Of a stretch of 64,000 nt of DNA, positions 43,358-52,445 are shown one piece after another. The DNA is from Paenibacillus sp. FSL R7-0204. GTDB lineage: Bacteria > Bacillota > Bacilli > Paenibacillales > Paenibacillaceae. Position numbers and translations under genes: made by a program. Where the stretch lies: assembly GCF_038002225.1 (NCBI RefSeq), contig NZ_JBBOCA010000001.1, positions 3,100,001 through 3,164,000 of the forward strand, read 5' to 3'. Positions within the stretch are counted from its first letter, which is position 1. The number at the start of each line of letters is the position of its first letter. The notes below the pieces were generated by a model. The model made no database searches, was not told the origin of the DNA, and saw only the letters and a list, made by a program, of their open reading frames with translations.

Positions 43358-45115
43358 ATGACAACCCGGCACTATATCAAGGACTACCCGCGGCCGCAGT
43401 TCATCCGTGACGCCTGGCAGAGCCTGAACGGAGAATGGGATTTCCGTTATGACGATGACAACACGGGGGAGCGGAACCGGTGGTACGAGGAGCTGCAAGG
43501 CGATCTGAAGATTCAGGTTCCGTTCACGTATGAGACGGAGGCCAGCGGGATCGGTGAGACCGTGTTCCATCCGTATGTATGGTATGAGCGGGAATTGCAG
43601 CTGCAAGAGGGCTTGGGTAACAAGCGGGTCCTGCTGAATTTCCAGGCGGTGGATCACGTGGCGAAGGTGTGGGTGAACGGCAGCTATGCCGGGGGGCACC
43701 AAGGCGGCTATGCGGCTTTTACACTGGATATTACCGATTATCTGGACACGGGTTCTGGAGCCGTCAACCGTCTGACCGTCAAGGCAGAGGACAGCCAGAG
43801 CTGCACACAGCCACGGGGCAAGCAGCGCTGGGTGGATGAGAATTTCGAATGCTTCTATGTGCAGACCACGGGAATCTGGCAAAGTGTGTGGCTGGAGTAT
43901 GTATCCCCTTCGTATCTCAAGTCTGTCAAAATCACCCCGGATCTCGATAACCGCTCAGTCCAATTTGAATATAACACCAATGGGGCTAACCCTAATCTGC
44001 GGCTGGAGACGCGGATCAGCACCGGGGAGAAGACCTTCAAGCAGGTCTCGCTTCAGGCCGACCGCGCTTCGCTCCAGCTTGACATAGAACTGACCCATGA
44101 AGCGAATGGCCCGTGGAAGCTCCAGTCGTGGTCGCCCGCTTCGCCGGTGCTGTATGAGGTGGAGCTCGTTCTGTACGAAGGGAACAAGGTGATCGACCAG
44201 GTCTATTCCTACTTCGGCCTCCGCAAAATCTCCATCGAACAAGGCAAGGTGCTGCTCAACAACACGCCGGTGTATCAGAAGCTGATTCTGGACCAGGGAT
44301 ATTGGCCGGACAGCCATCTGACCCCGCCTTCGGAAGAGGCGCTGATTGCTGATATCGACGCGATTCTGGCGATGGGCTACAACGGGGTCCGCAAGCATAT
44401 GAAGATTGAGGATGCGCGCTTCCTGTACTGGTGTGATGTGAAGGGGCTGCTGGTCTGGTCAGAGATGGCGGCCACCTATGAGTTTGGTGATGAGGCAGTG
44501 GAGCAGTTCACGAAGGAGTGGACCGAGATTGTCCGGCAGCAATATAATCATCCCTCTGTGATTACCTGGGTGCCTTTTAACGAATCCTGGGGAATTCCGC
44601 AGGTCTACACGAATAAACGGCAGCAGCAATTCACTGAGGGCATCTATCATCTGACCAAGGCCATTGACCCGAACCGTCCGGTTATTGTGAATGACGGCTG
44701 GGAGCATACGGTCAGCGACATTATTACCCTGCATGATTATGAGGAGAGTGGGGCGGTCTTGCTTGAGCGTTATGCAGATTCCGGCAATGTGCTTGGCGGC
44801 AGCTCTTCGTTCAATAACTGGAAATTCGCGATGGCCCAGGGCTATGAATACCGGGGTCAGCCTGTCATAGTCAGTGAATTCGGGGGCATTGCCTTCAACA
44901 CCGGCGAAGGATGGGGCTATGGGGAGCAAGTCGGCAGCACTGAGGCGTTCATCGAGCGGTTCCGCAGCATCACACAGGCCATCAAGGACACCCCGTACAT
45001 CTGCGGATACTGCTACACACAGGTTACGGATGTCCAGCAGGAAGTGAACGGACTGCTGAATGCGGACCGGACCCCGAAGATTCCGCTGGACGAGATTCGT
45101 AAGATCAACCGGTAG
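43358..45115 (+). CDS. Glycoside hydrolase family 2 protein
   Basis: 585 residues with the GH2 order: sugar-binding jelly roll (about 1-185), immunoglobulin-like domain (about 186-285) and TIM barrel (about 290-585). The acid/base is E409 (PFNESWG) and the nucleophile E507 (VSEFGG). GH2 includes beta-galactosidases, beta-glucuronidases and beta-mannosidases; at under 600 residues without C-terminal domains it is closest to the short beta-glucuronidase/galactosidase type. No signal peptide, so it acts on an imported oligosaccharide. Start at the ATG 43358 after AAGGAG; a GTG at 43346 is too close to that site. Confidence 0.9.
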   Translation: MTTRHYIKDYPRPQFIRDAWQSLNGEWDFRYDDDNTGERNRWYEELQGDLKIQVPFTYETEASGIGETVFHPYVWYERELQLQEGLGNKRVLLNFQAVDHVAKVWVNGSYAGGHQGGYAAFTLDITDYLDTGSGAVNRLTVKAEDSQSCTQPRGKQRWVDENFECFYVQTTGIWQSVWLEYVSPSYLKSVKITPDLDNRSVQFEYNTNGANPNLRLETRISTGEKTFKQVSLQADRASLQLDIELTHEANGPWKLQSWSPASPVLYEVELVLYEGNKVIDQVYSYFGLRKISIEQGKVLLNNTPVYQKLILDQGYWPDSHLTPPSEEALIADIDAILAMGYNGVRKHMKIEDARFLYWCDVKGLLVWSEMAATYEFGDEAVEQFTKEWTEIVRQQYNHPSVITWVPFNESWGIPQVYTNKRQQQFTEGIYHLTKAIDPNRPVIVNDGWEHTVSDIITLHDYEESGAVLLERYADSGNVLGGSSSFNNWKFAMAQGYEYRGQPVIVSEFGGIAFNTGEGWGYGEQVGSTEAFIERFRSITQAIKDTPYICGYCYTQVTDVQQEVNGLLNADRTPKIPLDEIRKINR

Positions 45116-45139
45116 AAGGGTCTATCCGCAGAGCGGAGA

Positions 45140-45937
45140 TCAGGTGATCAGCTCCGGGACAGGACAGAACCCAGGATTCGCGGTGCACAGAGCTGTGGTG
45201 AAGTCGGGCCGTGTCTTCCTCAGCACAGCGAAATAACTACGGATGACATGATTCAGCTCAGGACTGCCATTCTGGAAGGATAGGGACTTAAGGGTCTGGA
45301 CATGGGTGTAATAGTATTTGGTCTTCTGCTTAGGCAGCTTGTAGACGGTTGGCGGAACATACGTAGTGACGTCAAAAAGATTGGCATAGCGGTAGCTGCT
45401 GCGCACATACCGGCTGAAGGCCTTGGCAAAATCCGGATCCCCGACACGCGGAGAACCGTAGGTATACAGCCGCGGGGCGGTCAAGGAAGAATTGGCAGCA
45501 ACATCCAGCGCACACAGAGTGGCCAGTGCCCCGCCAAGGCTATGGCCTGTTACATATAGCGTCTTTTCTGGAGACAGAGTGCCAAGCACGGAGAGAATGG
45601 CATCCCGAGCGGATGCATAGATATCGGTGAACCCCCGATGGGTCATGCAGGGTTCCTGGATGTATTTAAATTTCTTTTGCGCGGCATTCATGTTCGAGAG
45701 CCAGTCATTGGTGGAGATGCTTCCGCGCCAGGCAATAATGATCTCCTGCGGTGATTCCAGAATGAAGCCGAACAGCTCCCACACATTCCCCATCGATTTC
45801 GCCTGGAAGCTATGCACGGCCGAGAAGTCCATCGGTACCACGAACGCACCCTCCGCATTGGCAAATTGGGTATAGGTCTGTCCGCAGACAGCCGCCAGAA
45901 AAATCGCCCATTCCGCCTCACCTGTCATGGTACTCAT
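45140..45937 (-). CDS. Class 3 lipase (alpha/beta hydrolase)
   Basis: 265 residues with the lipase_3 fold. Nucleophile S133 in GHSLGG, with a catalytic Asp expected in the DVTTYVPP region (FDVTTYVP) and a His in the ELNHVIRSY segment near the C-terminus. No signal peptide is visible, as in other Bacillales members. It hydrolyses acylglycerols or lipid esters. It converges on the GH2 gene 24 bp away, with no clear terminator between them, and is divergent from the hydrolase at 46106. Confidence 0.85.
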   Translation of the reverse strand: MSTMTGEAEWAIFLAAVCGQTYTQFANAEGAFVVPMDFSAVHSFQAKSMGNVWELFGFILESPQEIIIAWRGSISTNDWLSNMNAAQKKFKYIQEPCMTHRGFTDIYASARDAILSVLGTLSPEKTLYVTGHSLGGALATLCALDVAANSSLTAPRLYTYGSPRVGDPDFAKAFSRYVRSSYRYANLFDVTTYVPPTVYKLPKQKTKYYYTHVQTLKSLSFQNGSPELNHVIRSYFAVLRKTRPDFTTALCTANPGFCPVPELIT

Positions 45938-46105
45938 TCTGCATCCCGCCTTTCTTTATATCTGTGTATGATGGGAAGGCGGGATTGGTGCCTATTCGTA
46001 TGGTGACAGCATAGATGGACCGTGTATATAATTAATCCATTGTCTGTCAAATACATATAAGGTAAAGCAAACGTAAGGGATTGCGGGAATGGAGGAGGAA
46101 ATGAA

Positions 46106-46981
46106 ATGATTGAGGAACGTATCTCAATAGGAGAGATAAGCATTAACGCCAGGTATTCATTGAAAGACAAGCCTGTCGTCCTGTTGCTTCATTTCAGCGG
46201 CGGGAACCTGCATATGTGGGATGGCATTCTTCTGCAGCTGGAGCAGGAATACAGTATAGTTGCCCCGGATCTCCGGGGGCATGGCCGTTCGGACAAGCCG
46301 GAGACTGGCTATCATATTGACGAGATGGCAGAGGATATGTATCAGTTGCTGAGGCATTTGCAGGTGGACAAGTGCCACGTAGTAGGAAGCTCCATGGGGG
46401 CGCAGGTAGCGGTCAGTCTGGCAGCAGCTCATCCTGAGCTTGTAGCGTCCCTGGTGTGCGAAGGTGCGCTGAATAACGAATTTGGAGAATACGGTATATT
46501 TCACGGCACGGCAGAAGAGGTGGAGCAGAGGAAAGTGCAGCTCCGGGCAGAACTGGAGGAATGGAAGGAACCGTGCTATGACAGCATTGAATCGTATGTA
46601 TCCGGGCAGAGGGACGAGCTGACTGCGGAGGGCCTGTGGAATGAATATTTCTGTGCGTTCTATACGCATAGCCTGGAGCAACATCCAGACGGCAAGTATA
46701 CCTATTGTTATCCGAACCGAATCAGAATCGAATACATAGTGAAGTATTGGGAGTTGTCCTTTGAACACTATTATCAGACAATACAATGTCCGGTCCTGTT
46801 CCTGCCCAGCGAAGCGGAAGGGAACGATGAACGGGTCCGCAGCAGTCTGAATGCCTTCGCAGAGCTGCTGGACAGCTATGAAATTGCGCTGATCCCGGAT
46901 TCGCTTCATGCGTATGTCTGGATGCAGCTTCCGCTTCAGGCGGGTCAGGCTGTGCGGGCTTTTCTGGACAAGCAGAGCTAA
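46106..46981 (+). CDS. Alpha/beta-fold hydrolase
   Basis: 291 residues of the canonical alpha/beta hydrolase type: oxyanion loop HFSGGNLHMW, DLRGHGRSDKP, nucleophile S96 in GSSMGAQ, and a C-terminal His in DSLHAYVW near residue 272. Cytoplasmic, substrate unknown (esterase, haloperoxidase-like or C-C hydrolase). GGAGGAGG precedes the ATG. Single gene closed by the terminator at 47000. Confidence 0.85.
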   Translation: MIEERISIGEISINARYSLKDKPVVLLLHFSGGNLHMWDGILLQLEQEYSIVAPDLRGHGRSDKPETGYHIDEMAEDMYQLLRHLQVDKCHVVGSSMGAQVAVSLAAAHPELVASLVCEGALNNEFGEYGIFHGTAEEVEQRKVQLRAELEEWKEPCYDSIESYVSGQRDELTAEGLWNEYFCAFYTHSLEQHPDGKYTYCYPNRIRIEYIVKYWELSFEHYYQTIQCPVLFLPSEAEGNDERVRSSLNAFAELLDSYEIALIPDSLHAYVWMQLPLQAGQAVRAFLDKQS

Positions 46982-46999
46982 CACTATTAGCATATAAAG

Positions 47000-47037
47000 A
47001 AGCCCGGTTCAGAGACAGAACTCCGAACCGGGCTTTG
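47000..47037. terminator. Rho-independent terminator, both strands
   Basis: AGCCCGGTTC and GAACCGGGCT, a perfect 10-bp stem with 14-nt loop, between two convergent genes; weak T-run (TTTG) on the plus strand. Confidence 0.75.
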
Positions 47038-47068
47038 CTGTGTGAAGGATGGTGCCTATTGTCAGTTC

Positions 47069-48949
47069 TTATTCGTCCTCCGGCGGATCTTCAACTACCC
47101 GGTCAGGCAACTGCGTCACATAGCTGTCGGACATGCGGAGCAGTTCCAGCGCCCGGGTGAATTCATCCTCTGTCGATTGAAGCAGATCCGTCCCGTCACC
47201 GGATAACGTATAATGCTGGCCGTCCTCGAACCCGCTGCCTGACAGGAACAGCTCTTCATTATTAACGAAGGAACCCGTAGGCAGATAATAGCGCTGCGGC
47301 AGCAGGTTGTATGCTGTCTGATTAAGCAAATCCTGTCCGAAGTGGATATGATAGTCCAGCGGGACCCCGAGCAGATTCGCAACGGTCGGCAGAATGTCTA
47401 CCTGGCCGCCTAATTGCTCCTTCAGTGCCGGTGTCGTAACACCAGTGGCTGAGATGATGAGCGGTATATTAATCAAATCACGCTCATTATAATCATGCTC
47501 CAGGATTTCCTGCAGCAGGACTTTATCCCCATCCTTCAGTGAGAAAATCGGAAGTCCCCGGTGATCGCCGTAGAGAACCACTACGCTGTTATCCCATACC
47601 CCGCTGCTCTTAAGCTCCTCTATGAACTGGCCCAGCGCATAATCCGCATAGTTCTCAGCCCGGATATAGTCGCCGACCAGCGTTCCCTCGTAACGTTCCG
47701 GCAAGGTCATCTTGTATTTGCTCTCCGGGATGGAGAACGGATTATGCGACGACATCGAGATTACATGGGCATAGAACGGCTGTTCACGCTGGTCCATCCG
47801 CGCAAGCTCCGCAGAGGTCTTTCTGTACAGGACTTCATCCGAGGAGCCATAGAAGACTGCATCCTCTTCGCCGAAGTAGGTTTTGTCGTAATATTGATTG
47901 AAGCCCAGCGCCTTGTACAGCTCCCCGCGGTTCCAGAACTCCACATTATTGGTATGAAAAGTCGCGGTATCATAGCCCTGGGCCTCCAGCAGCTTCGGCA
48001 GACTCGGCAGCTCCTTCGGGGCATACTTATCTGTGGCCGGACCGTCCGGCGGCACATAAAAGGAAGTGTTGACGATGAATTCGGCATCCGAGGTATTGCC
48101 CTGGCCTACCTGCTGAAAGAACCGGGGGAAATAGTAGCTCCCGCCCGCCAGCTTATTCAGGTTCGGCGTGATTTCGGTTCCGTCCACCGACAGATTGATC
48201 AGGAAGTTTTGGAGCGACTCCATCTGCAGGATGATCAGATTCTTACCCTTGGCAGCCCCGAACAAGACCGGATCAGCCTTCGGCTGGATGCCCTTCGTCA
48301 TGTCAATGCCGGCCTGGGAGATCTGCGCAGGGTCCATAGGCTCCTCTGCGGGTTCGCGCAGCAGGGCGTAGGCTTCATAATTGAGAATGCCCATTTGCTC
48401 TGCCTTAACATTCTCATTCATACTGGCTTTGTTGGGGAAAATATTCATCATACACAGTATAAGCGAGATGCAGAACAGGATAGCCACCGCCTTGCGGTTG
48501 CTGGGGCGGGACATGGAATGCTTCCAGGCAAGCGCTTTTTTGCGTCTGAGCATGATCAGGCTGATGATAATGATGTCTACAAATATAAGCATATATTGTG
48601 GATGAACGACGGCGAATATACTTTTTTTGACGGCGCCTACCTGCTTGACCTGACCGAAGACTTGTGACGTAGCGATCATCCCAAAATGATTATGATAGAC
48701 GATGAGAGAGAAGAACAGGACGGTAATGAGCAGATTGACGATCAGATAGATGGCGACCTTATGCCTCGTGGCGAACCATTCGATGAGGCAGAAGAACAGC
48801 AGCACGAACGGGATTTCCTTCAGCCAAGTGGTCCAGGTCGGACCGTCCTCAAACAGGTAATACCAGGCGAAATAACTCTTCACGAGCATAATCAGCGAGA
48901 AGAACAGAATCGACCTTTTTCGAAGAGAACGTGATTCCTTGTAAGGCAT
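47069..48949 (-). CDS. LTA synthase-family glycerol-phosphate transferase
   Basis: 626 residues: five N-terminal membrane segments (to about residue 170), a linker, then an extracellular sulfatase-fold domain. The catalytic threonine is about T286 in GQGNTSDAEF, and the metal site includes E in ILQMES, with DHRG and H near residues 455-470. The LtaS family polymerises glycerol phosphate from phosphatidylglycerol onto glycolipid at the outer membrane face. The C-terminal acidic tail (VVEDPPEDE) is unusual but short. Single gene. Confidence 0.92.
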   Translation of the reverse strand: MPYKESRSLRKRSILFFSLIMLVKSYFAWYYLFEDGPTWTTWLKEIPFVLLFFCLIEWFATRHKVAIYLIVNLLITVLFFSLIVYHNHFGMIATSQVFGQVKQVGAVKKSIFAVVHPQYMLIFVDIIIISLIMLRRKKALAWKHSMSRPSNRKAVAILFCISLILCMMNIFPNKASMNENVKAEQMGILNYEAYALLREPAEEPMDPAQISQAGIDMTKGIQPKADPVLFGAAKGKNLIILQMESLQNFLINLSVDGTEITPNLNKLAGGSYYFPRFFQQVGQGNTSDAEFIVNTSFYVPPDGPATDKYAPKELPSLPKLLEAQGYDTATFHTNNVEFWNRGELYKALGFNQYYDKTYFGEEDAVFYGSSDEVLYRKTSAELARMDQREQPFYAHVISMSSHNPFSIPESKYKMTLPERYEGTLVGDYIRAENYADYALGQFIEELKSSGVWDNSVVVLYGDHRGLPIFSLKDGDKVLLQEILEHDYNERDLINIPLIISATGVTTPALKEQLGGQVDILPTVANLLGVPLDYHIHFGQDLLNQTAYNLLPQRYYLPTGSFVNNEELFLSGSGFEDGQHYTLSGDGTDLLQSTEDEFTRALELLRMSDSYVTQLPDRVVEDPPEDE

Positions 48950-49129
48950 TGCGTATGCGCATCCTTTTCTATATAATCCATTAATTTTATTACAAGGCCG
49001 AGTTCAAAATCAACCGGATTTAAGGGCGGTTTGGTGAAAAATAAAGGTGAAAATTCGCCGCATATACGTTATTCTCTAAGAAGCATCCGGGAAGTTGAAC
49101 CGTTGATAAACGAAGCAGGAGGAACAACC

Positions 49130-49384
49130 ATGACAAAAGAATTCTCGCGCCAGTATACAGACAGTGTGAAGCAGGAACTATTGAGCAGACTCGGCCTGAA
49201 GCAGGTGTATTTCAAGGGACAGCAGGGCGAGGACCTGTTATATGAAGCAACGGGCTTTGACCGCGGGACCTCGCATAAGTTCTGTGTTAGAACGCGGAAG
49301 GGCACCGTTGATGAATGGGTAGGCGGGAAGTGGATGAAGGTCCGCAGCTTCTCAATTGCCAGCAAACAGGAGGGATTAGAATGA
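49130..49384 (+). CDS. Small protein of unknown function
   Basis: 84 residues, no membrane segment, basic, with a pattern of strands (KQVYFKGQQGEDLLYEATGF, HKFCVRTRKGTVDEWVGGKW). No family recognised. AGGAGGAAC precedes the ATG at 49130; a longer frame from 49031 lacks a ribosome site. Its stop overlaps the start of the SGNH hydrolase gene by 4 bp (ATGA), so the two are translationally coupled. Confidence 0.6.
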   Translation: MTKEFSRQYTDSVKQELLSRLGLKQVYFKGQQGEDLLYEATGFDRGTSHKFCVRTRKGTVDEWVGGKWMKVRSFSIASKQEGLE

Positions 49385-50517
49385 GCAGCCATTCCCATTT
49401 GCAGTTACAGGTACAGCCTTTGACAGAGATCAAGCATCTGAAGATTCATGGCAGAACGACCGGAGCGCTTAACCCCCTGACGTTATTCTGGACGGGCAGT
49501 GCGATAGAGGTGAACCTCCGGGCCGCCGAGCTGTGGCTTGAAGTGGAATCCGGTTACGATCATCACGAGTCTTGGATTAGTATATTGATCAACTCCGTTC
49601 CCGTCAGCAGACAGATGGTGAATGCCGGAAGGCACTGGATCTGCGTATTCAGAGGGATGAACCCTGAGCGGGTGAAGAATATCCGGATTGTAAAAGAGGT
49701 CCAGGCGATGAGCGGCGATCCCGGCTCTTATCTTCAGTTCCATGCGGTCCGCACAGACGGCAGCTTCCTGCCTGTTGAAGCGAAGCCGTACCGGCTGGAG
49801 TTCATCGGTGACAGCATCACATCAGGTGAGGGCGTCATTGGTGCCAAGAGCGAAGAGGACTGGATTCCCGCCTGGTTCAGCGGCGTGCATAACTATACAG
49901 CGATCACTGCCGAGGCTGTGCAGGCCGAATTCCGGGTGATCTCACAGAGCGGATGGGGCGTGCTCTCCAGCTGGGACAACAATCCGCGGGGTAATATCCC
50001 TGATATCTACGAGCAGGTTTGCGGTCTGCTGACCGGTCCCCGTAATGAAGCGCTTGGGGCGCATGCGATGAATGATTTTGCGGCCTGGCAGCCGGATGTG
50101 GTAGTAGTCAACCTGGGTACCAATGATGACGGCGCGTTCAACTCCCCCGAGTGGCTGGATGAGGACACCGGACGTATCTGTAAGCAGCGGCTGAATGAAG
50201 ACGGAAGCTATCATGAGGAGGATCTGGCCGCCTTCGAGACCGCAGTCACGAGGTTCCTGGCGAAGCTGAGAAGCTATAACCCCGGGGCGCATCTTCTCTG
50301 GGTGTATGGAATGCTGGGCCTCTCCCTGATGCCGGCGATTTACCGGGCGGTGGATGGATACATGAGGTCTACGGGCGACAAGAACGTGTCGGTGTTCCAG
50401 CTGCCGAATGTGACGAATGAAACGATGGGAGCGCGAACCCATCCGGGCCTGCCGGCACACGAGCAGACAGCAGGGGAGTTAAGCGGCTATATCCGGGGTC
50501 TTTTGTCAGGGTCATAG
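49381..50517 (+). CDS. SGNH/GDSL hydrolase, CE2-like carbohydrate esterase
   Basis: 378 residues: an N-terminal beta-sandwich (about 1-130) followed by an SGNH domain with nucleophile S145 in FIGDSITSGE, block III GTND near residue 245, and a C-terminal His in TNETMGARTHPGLPAHEQ. This two-domain order is that of CE2 acetyl-xylan/glucan esterases, which remove O-acetyl groups from polysaccharides. No signal peptide, so it probably acts on imported oligosaccharides. The start is set by the ATGA overlap after GGAGGGA. Confidence 0.85.
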   Translation: MSSHSHLQLQVQPLTEIKHLKIHGRTTGALNPLTLFWTGSAIEVNLRAAELWLEVESGYDHHESWISILINSVPVSRQMVNAGRHWICVFRGMNPERVKNIRIVKEVQAMSGDPGSYLQFHAVRTDGSFLPVEAKPYRLEFIGDSITSGEGVIGAKSEEDWIPAWFSGVHNYTAITAEAVQAEFRVISQSGWGVLSSWDNNPRGNIPDIYEQVCGLLTGPRNEALGAHAMNDFAAWQPDVVVVNLGTNDDGAFNSPEWLDEDTGRICKQRLNEDGSYHEEDLAAFETAVTRFLAKLRSYNPGAHLLWVYGMLGLSLMPAIYRAVDGYMRSTGDKNVSVFQLPNVTNETMGARTHPGLPAHEQTAGELSGYIRGLLSGS

Positions 50518-50534
50518 ATTAGGAGGCAAAACCA

Positions 50535-50858
50535 TTGAATGCTTATGTGTTACTATCCTTAGCGATTGTGAGCGAGGTCTTCGGCAGCTCTATGCTTAAG
50601 GCATCGAACGGGTTCAAAAAGCTGCTTCCCTCCATGGCGGTGGTCGCTGGTATGGGCCTGGCATTCTTCAATCTGTCCCTGGCGCTGAAAGAAATCCCTC
50701 TCGGGACAGCTTATGCCATCTGGTCTGGCGTGGGAACGGCGTTAACCGCACTGGTTGGCGTGCTGGTCTATAAGGAACGGCTGAATGTGCGAAAAATAGC
50801 AGGCTTAATCCTCATCATTGGCGGTGTGGTTCTGCTGAAGCTGTCAACGGGGGTGTAG
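50535..50858 (+). CDS. SMR-family multidrug efflux subunit, first of a pair
   Basis: 107 residues, four membrane segments, with the SMR glutamate (SEVFGSSMLKASNGF, E about 13) and the SGVGTALTALVGV signature. Starts with TTG after AGGAGG. Two bp downstream lies a second SMR gene, so the pair probably forms a heterodimeric exporter of the YkkCD/EbrAB type for cationic drugs or guanidinium-like compounds. No guanidine riboswitch is seen upstream; the gene follows the esterase closely. Confidence 0.88.
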   Translation: MNAYVLLSLAIVSEVFGSSMLKASNGFKKLLPSMAVVAGMGLAFFNLSLALKEIPLGTAYAIWSGVGTALTALVGVLVYKERLNVRKIAGLILIIGGVVLLKLSTGV

Positions 50859-50860
50859 AG

Positions 50861-51217
50861 ATGAGAGGTTATTTAGCGCTAAGCATCGCTATTATTTCAG
50901 AAATCTTCGGTACGACGATGCTTAAGCTCTCCGATGGATTCAGCAGTGTGCTGCCGTCGATCGGAGTAGTGCTTGGGATGGGCCTGGCTTTTTACTGCTT
51001 ATCGATCAGTCTTCGCACCATACCTCTGAGCCTGGCTTATGCCATCTGGTCTGGCGTGGGGACAGCGCTGACGGCATTGATCGGCATCCTGATCTGGAAT
51101 GATCCGTTCAATCTGCTCACCGGCATTAGTCTGCTGATCATTATCGGAGGCCTGGTACTGCTGAATTCACCGGAGAAGGCTGGCGGGGAAAACGCCCCTG
51201 AAGCTGCAGAGAATTAG
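50861..51217 (+). CDS. SMR-family multidrug efflux subunit, second of a pair
   Basis: 118 residues, four membrane segments, SMR glutamate in SEIFGTTMLKLSDGF and the YAIWSGVGTALTALIGI signature, plus a short polar C-terminal tail. It starts 2 bp after the first subunit's stop; GTAGAG lies at the junction. The two proteins differ in loop charge, as expected for subunits inserted in opposite orientation. Confidence 0.88.
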   Translation: MRGYLALSIAIISEIFGTTMLKLSDGFSSVLPSIGVVLGMGLAFYCLSISLRTIPLSLAYAIWSGVGTALTALIGILIWNDPFNLLTGISLLIIIGGLVLLNSPEKAGGENAPEAAEN

Positions 51218-51294
51218 GTCTTGCTGATCAAGCCTTCGGTATGCTGAAATGGAAGTAGCAACGTGCAGGAAGTGAGCGAGAAGGAGCAACCGGA

Positions 51295-52035
51295 ATGAGA
51301 AAAGTGTATCTGATAGCCGCCGTATGGCTCAGCCTATTGCTGCTGGCGGCATGTAGCGATGGCACCGGCAGCGGTTCTGGCGGGAAGCTTGCCGATACAG
51401 GTCTAAGTGCAGCCCCGGCAGAGGATTCGGCCATTCGTGTACCCCGAAGTACGAGTCGACCGCAAAGCAGCAGCCAGCCCTACCTGGGCAGGGTTTATAA
51501 GGTTGTGGTAGATCCGGGCCACGGCGGGGAAGATCCCGGGGCAGTCTCTGTCAGCGGACGTATGGAGAAGGACTTCAACCTTAGCCTATCAGAGAAAATT
51601 GCAGCCAGAGTGGAGCAGTACCCGGAGCTTGAGACCCTGCTTACCCGGACCGGGGATGCTTTTATCTCCTCACAAGATCTGTTCCGGCCCCAGTTCGCCA
51701 ACAACCTGCCTGCAGACCTGTTCATCTCCATTCATGGCAATACCTATGAGGATGCATCGGCATCGGGTACAGAAACCTTTTATTATCATGAAGAATCCTT
51801 GGCTTGGGCCGAGACGATACATAAGCATGTCATTCAAGCTACCGGCCTCAAAGACCGCGGCGTGAAGAAAGGGAATTTCTTCGTGCTGCGCGATACGGTA
51901 ATGCCGTCGGTGCTGCTGGAACTGGGCTATTTAACGAATCCCGGCGACGAGGCGAAGATGTGGACCTCCGGGTTCCAGGAGAGCGTGGCCTCTGCTGTTG
52001 TGGATGCCGTTAGGGAGTATCTGGGGCTGGAGTGA
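51295..52035 (+). CDS. N-acetylmuramoyl-L-alanine amidase lipoprotein (Amidase_3)
   Basis: 246 residues. A lipoprotein signal peptide with lipobox LAAC (Cys about 19), a Ser/Gly-rich linker, then an Amidase_3 domain: zinc ligands in VVDPGHGGEDPGA (H near 78), a downstream E and the SIHGN His, and the catalytic E in VLLELGYLTNPGDE. It cleaves peptidoglycan stem peptides from muramic acid on the outer face of the membrane, as CwlD-type enzymes do in spore cortex formation. It overlaps the next frame slightly; the FlaR-like start is 38 bp after its stop. Confidence 0.9.
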   Translation: MRKVYLIAAVWLSLLLLAACSDGTGSGSGGKLADTGLSAAPAEDSAIRVPRSTSRPQSSSQPYLGRVYKVVVDPGHGGEDPGAVSVSGRMEKDFNLSLSEKIAARVEQYPELETLLTRTGDAFISSQDLFRPQFANNLPADLFISIHGNTYEDASASGTETFYYHEESLAWAETIHKHVIQATGLKDRGVKKGNFFVLRDTVMPSVLLELGYLTNPGDEAKMWTSGFQESVASAVVDAVREYLGLE

Positions 52036-52073
52036 TGGATCACTATGATGTCAAAATGCACAAGGAGAAGCCT

Positions 52074-52445
52074 ATGAACCGGATTTTAATTCTCGGATCA
52101 GGAGGATCAGGCAAGTCTACCCTGGCCCGTAATTATTCAAGGACCATGGATAGCAGACTCAAGCGCGCGGATGTCATTATTTTTCTGGATTCACCCCGGA
52201 TATTGTGTATGTACCGGATTGTGAAGCGTCGTCTTATGTACCATAACCAGACTAGACCGGATATGAACGAAGGCTGCCCGGAGAAGCTCGATTGGACTTT
52301 TGTGAAATGGGTCTGGAACTATAAGGCACGAAGCCGTGCTGTCACCCTGGAGAGACTCAAGCAGACCGGAGCTCACCAGCAAGTGCTGATCGTAAATACA
52401 AGGCGGCAGGTCAAGGAGTTGCTTCATCATTTCGCAGAATGCTGA
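52074..52445 (+). CDS. FlaR-like P-loop protein with an internal deletion
   Basis: 123 residues. Walker A GSGGSGKST is present (about residues 8-16), followed directly by NYSRTMDSRLKRADVIIFLDSPR and the C-terminal half typical of FlaR/adenylate-kinase-like proteins (TRPDMNEGCPEKLDWTFVKWVWNY). The usual 45-50 residues between LAR and the NYSRT segment (substrate-binding and lid region) are missing in frame. The rest is intact and has an AAGGAGA ribosome site, so it may be a nonfunctional deletion product. Its stop abuts the stop of the convergent gene with no gap. Confidence 0.7.
   Translation: MNRILILGSGGSGKSTLARNYSRTMDSRLKRADVIIFLDSPRILCMYRIVKRRLMYHNQTRPDMNEGCPEKLDWTFVKWVWNYKARSRAVTLERLKQTGAHQQVLIVNTRRQVKELLHHFAEC

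Noticed and set aside
47561..48667. Plus-strand open frame (368 codons) opposite the LTA synthase gene
   Set aside because: Antisense shadow of a clear LtaS-family gene; composition is not protein-like.
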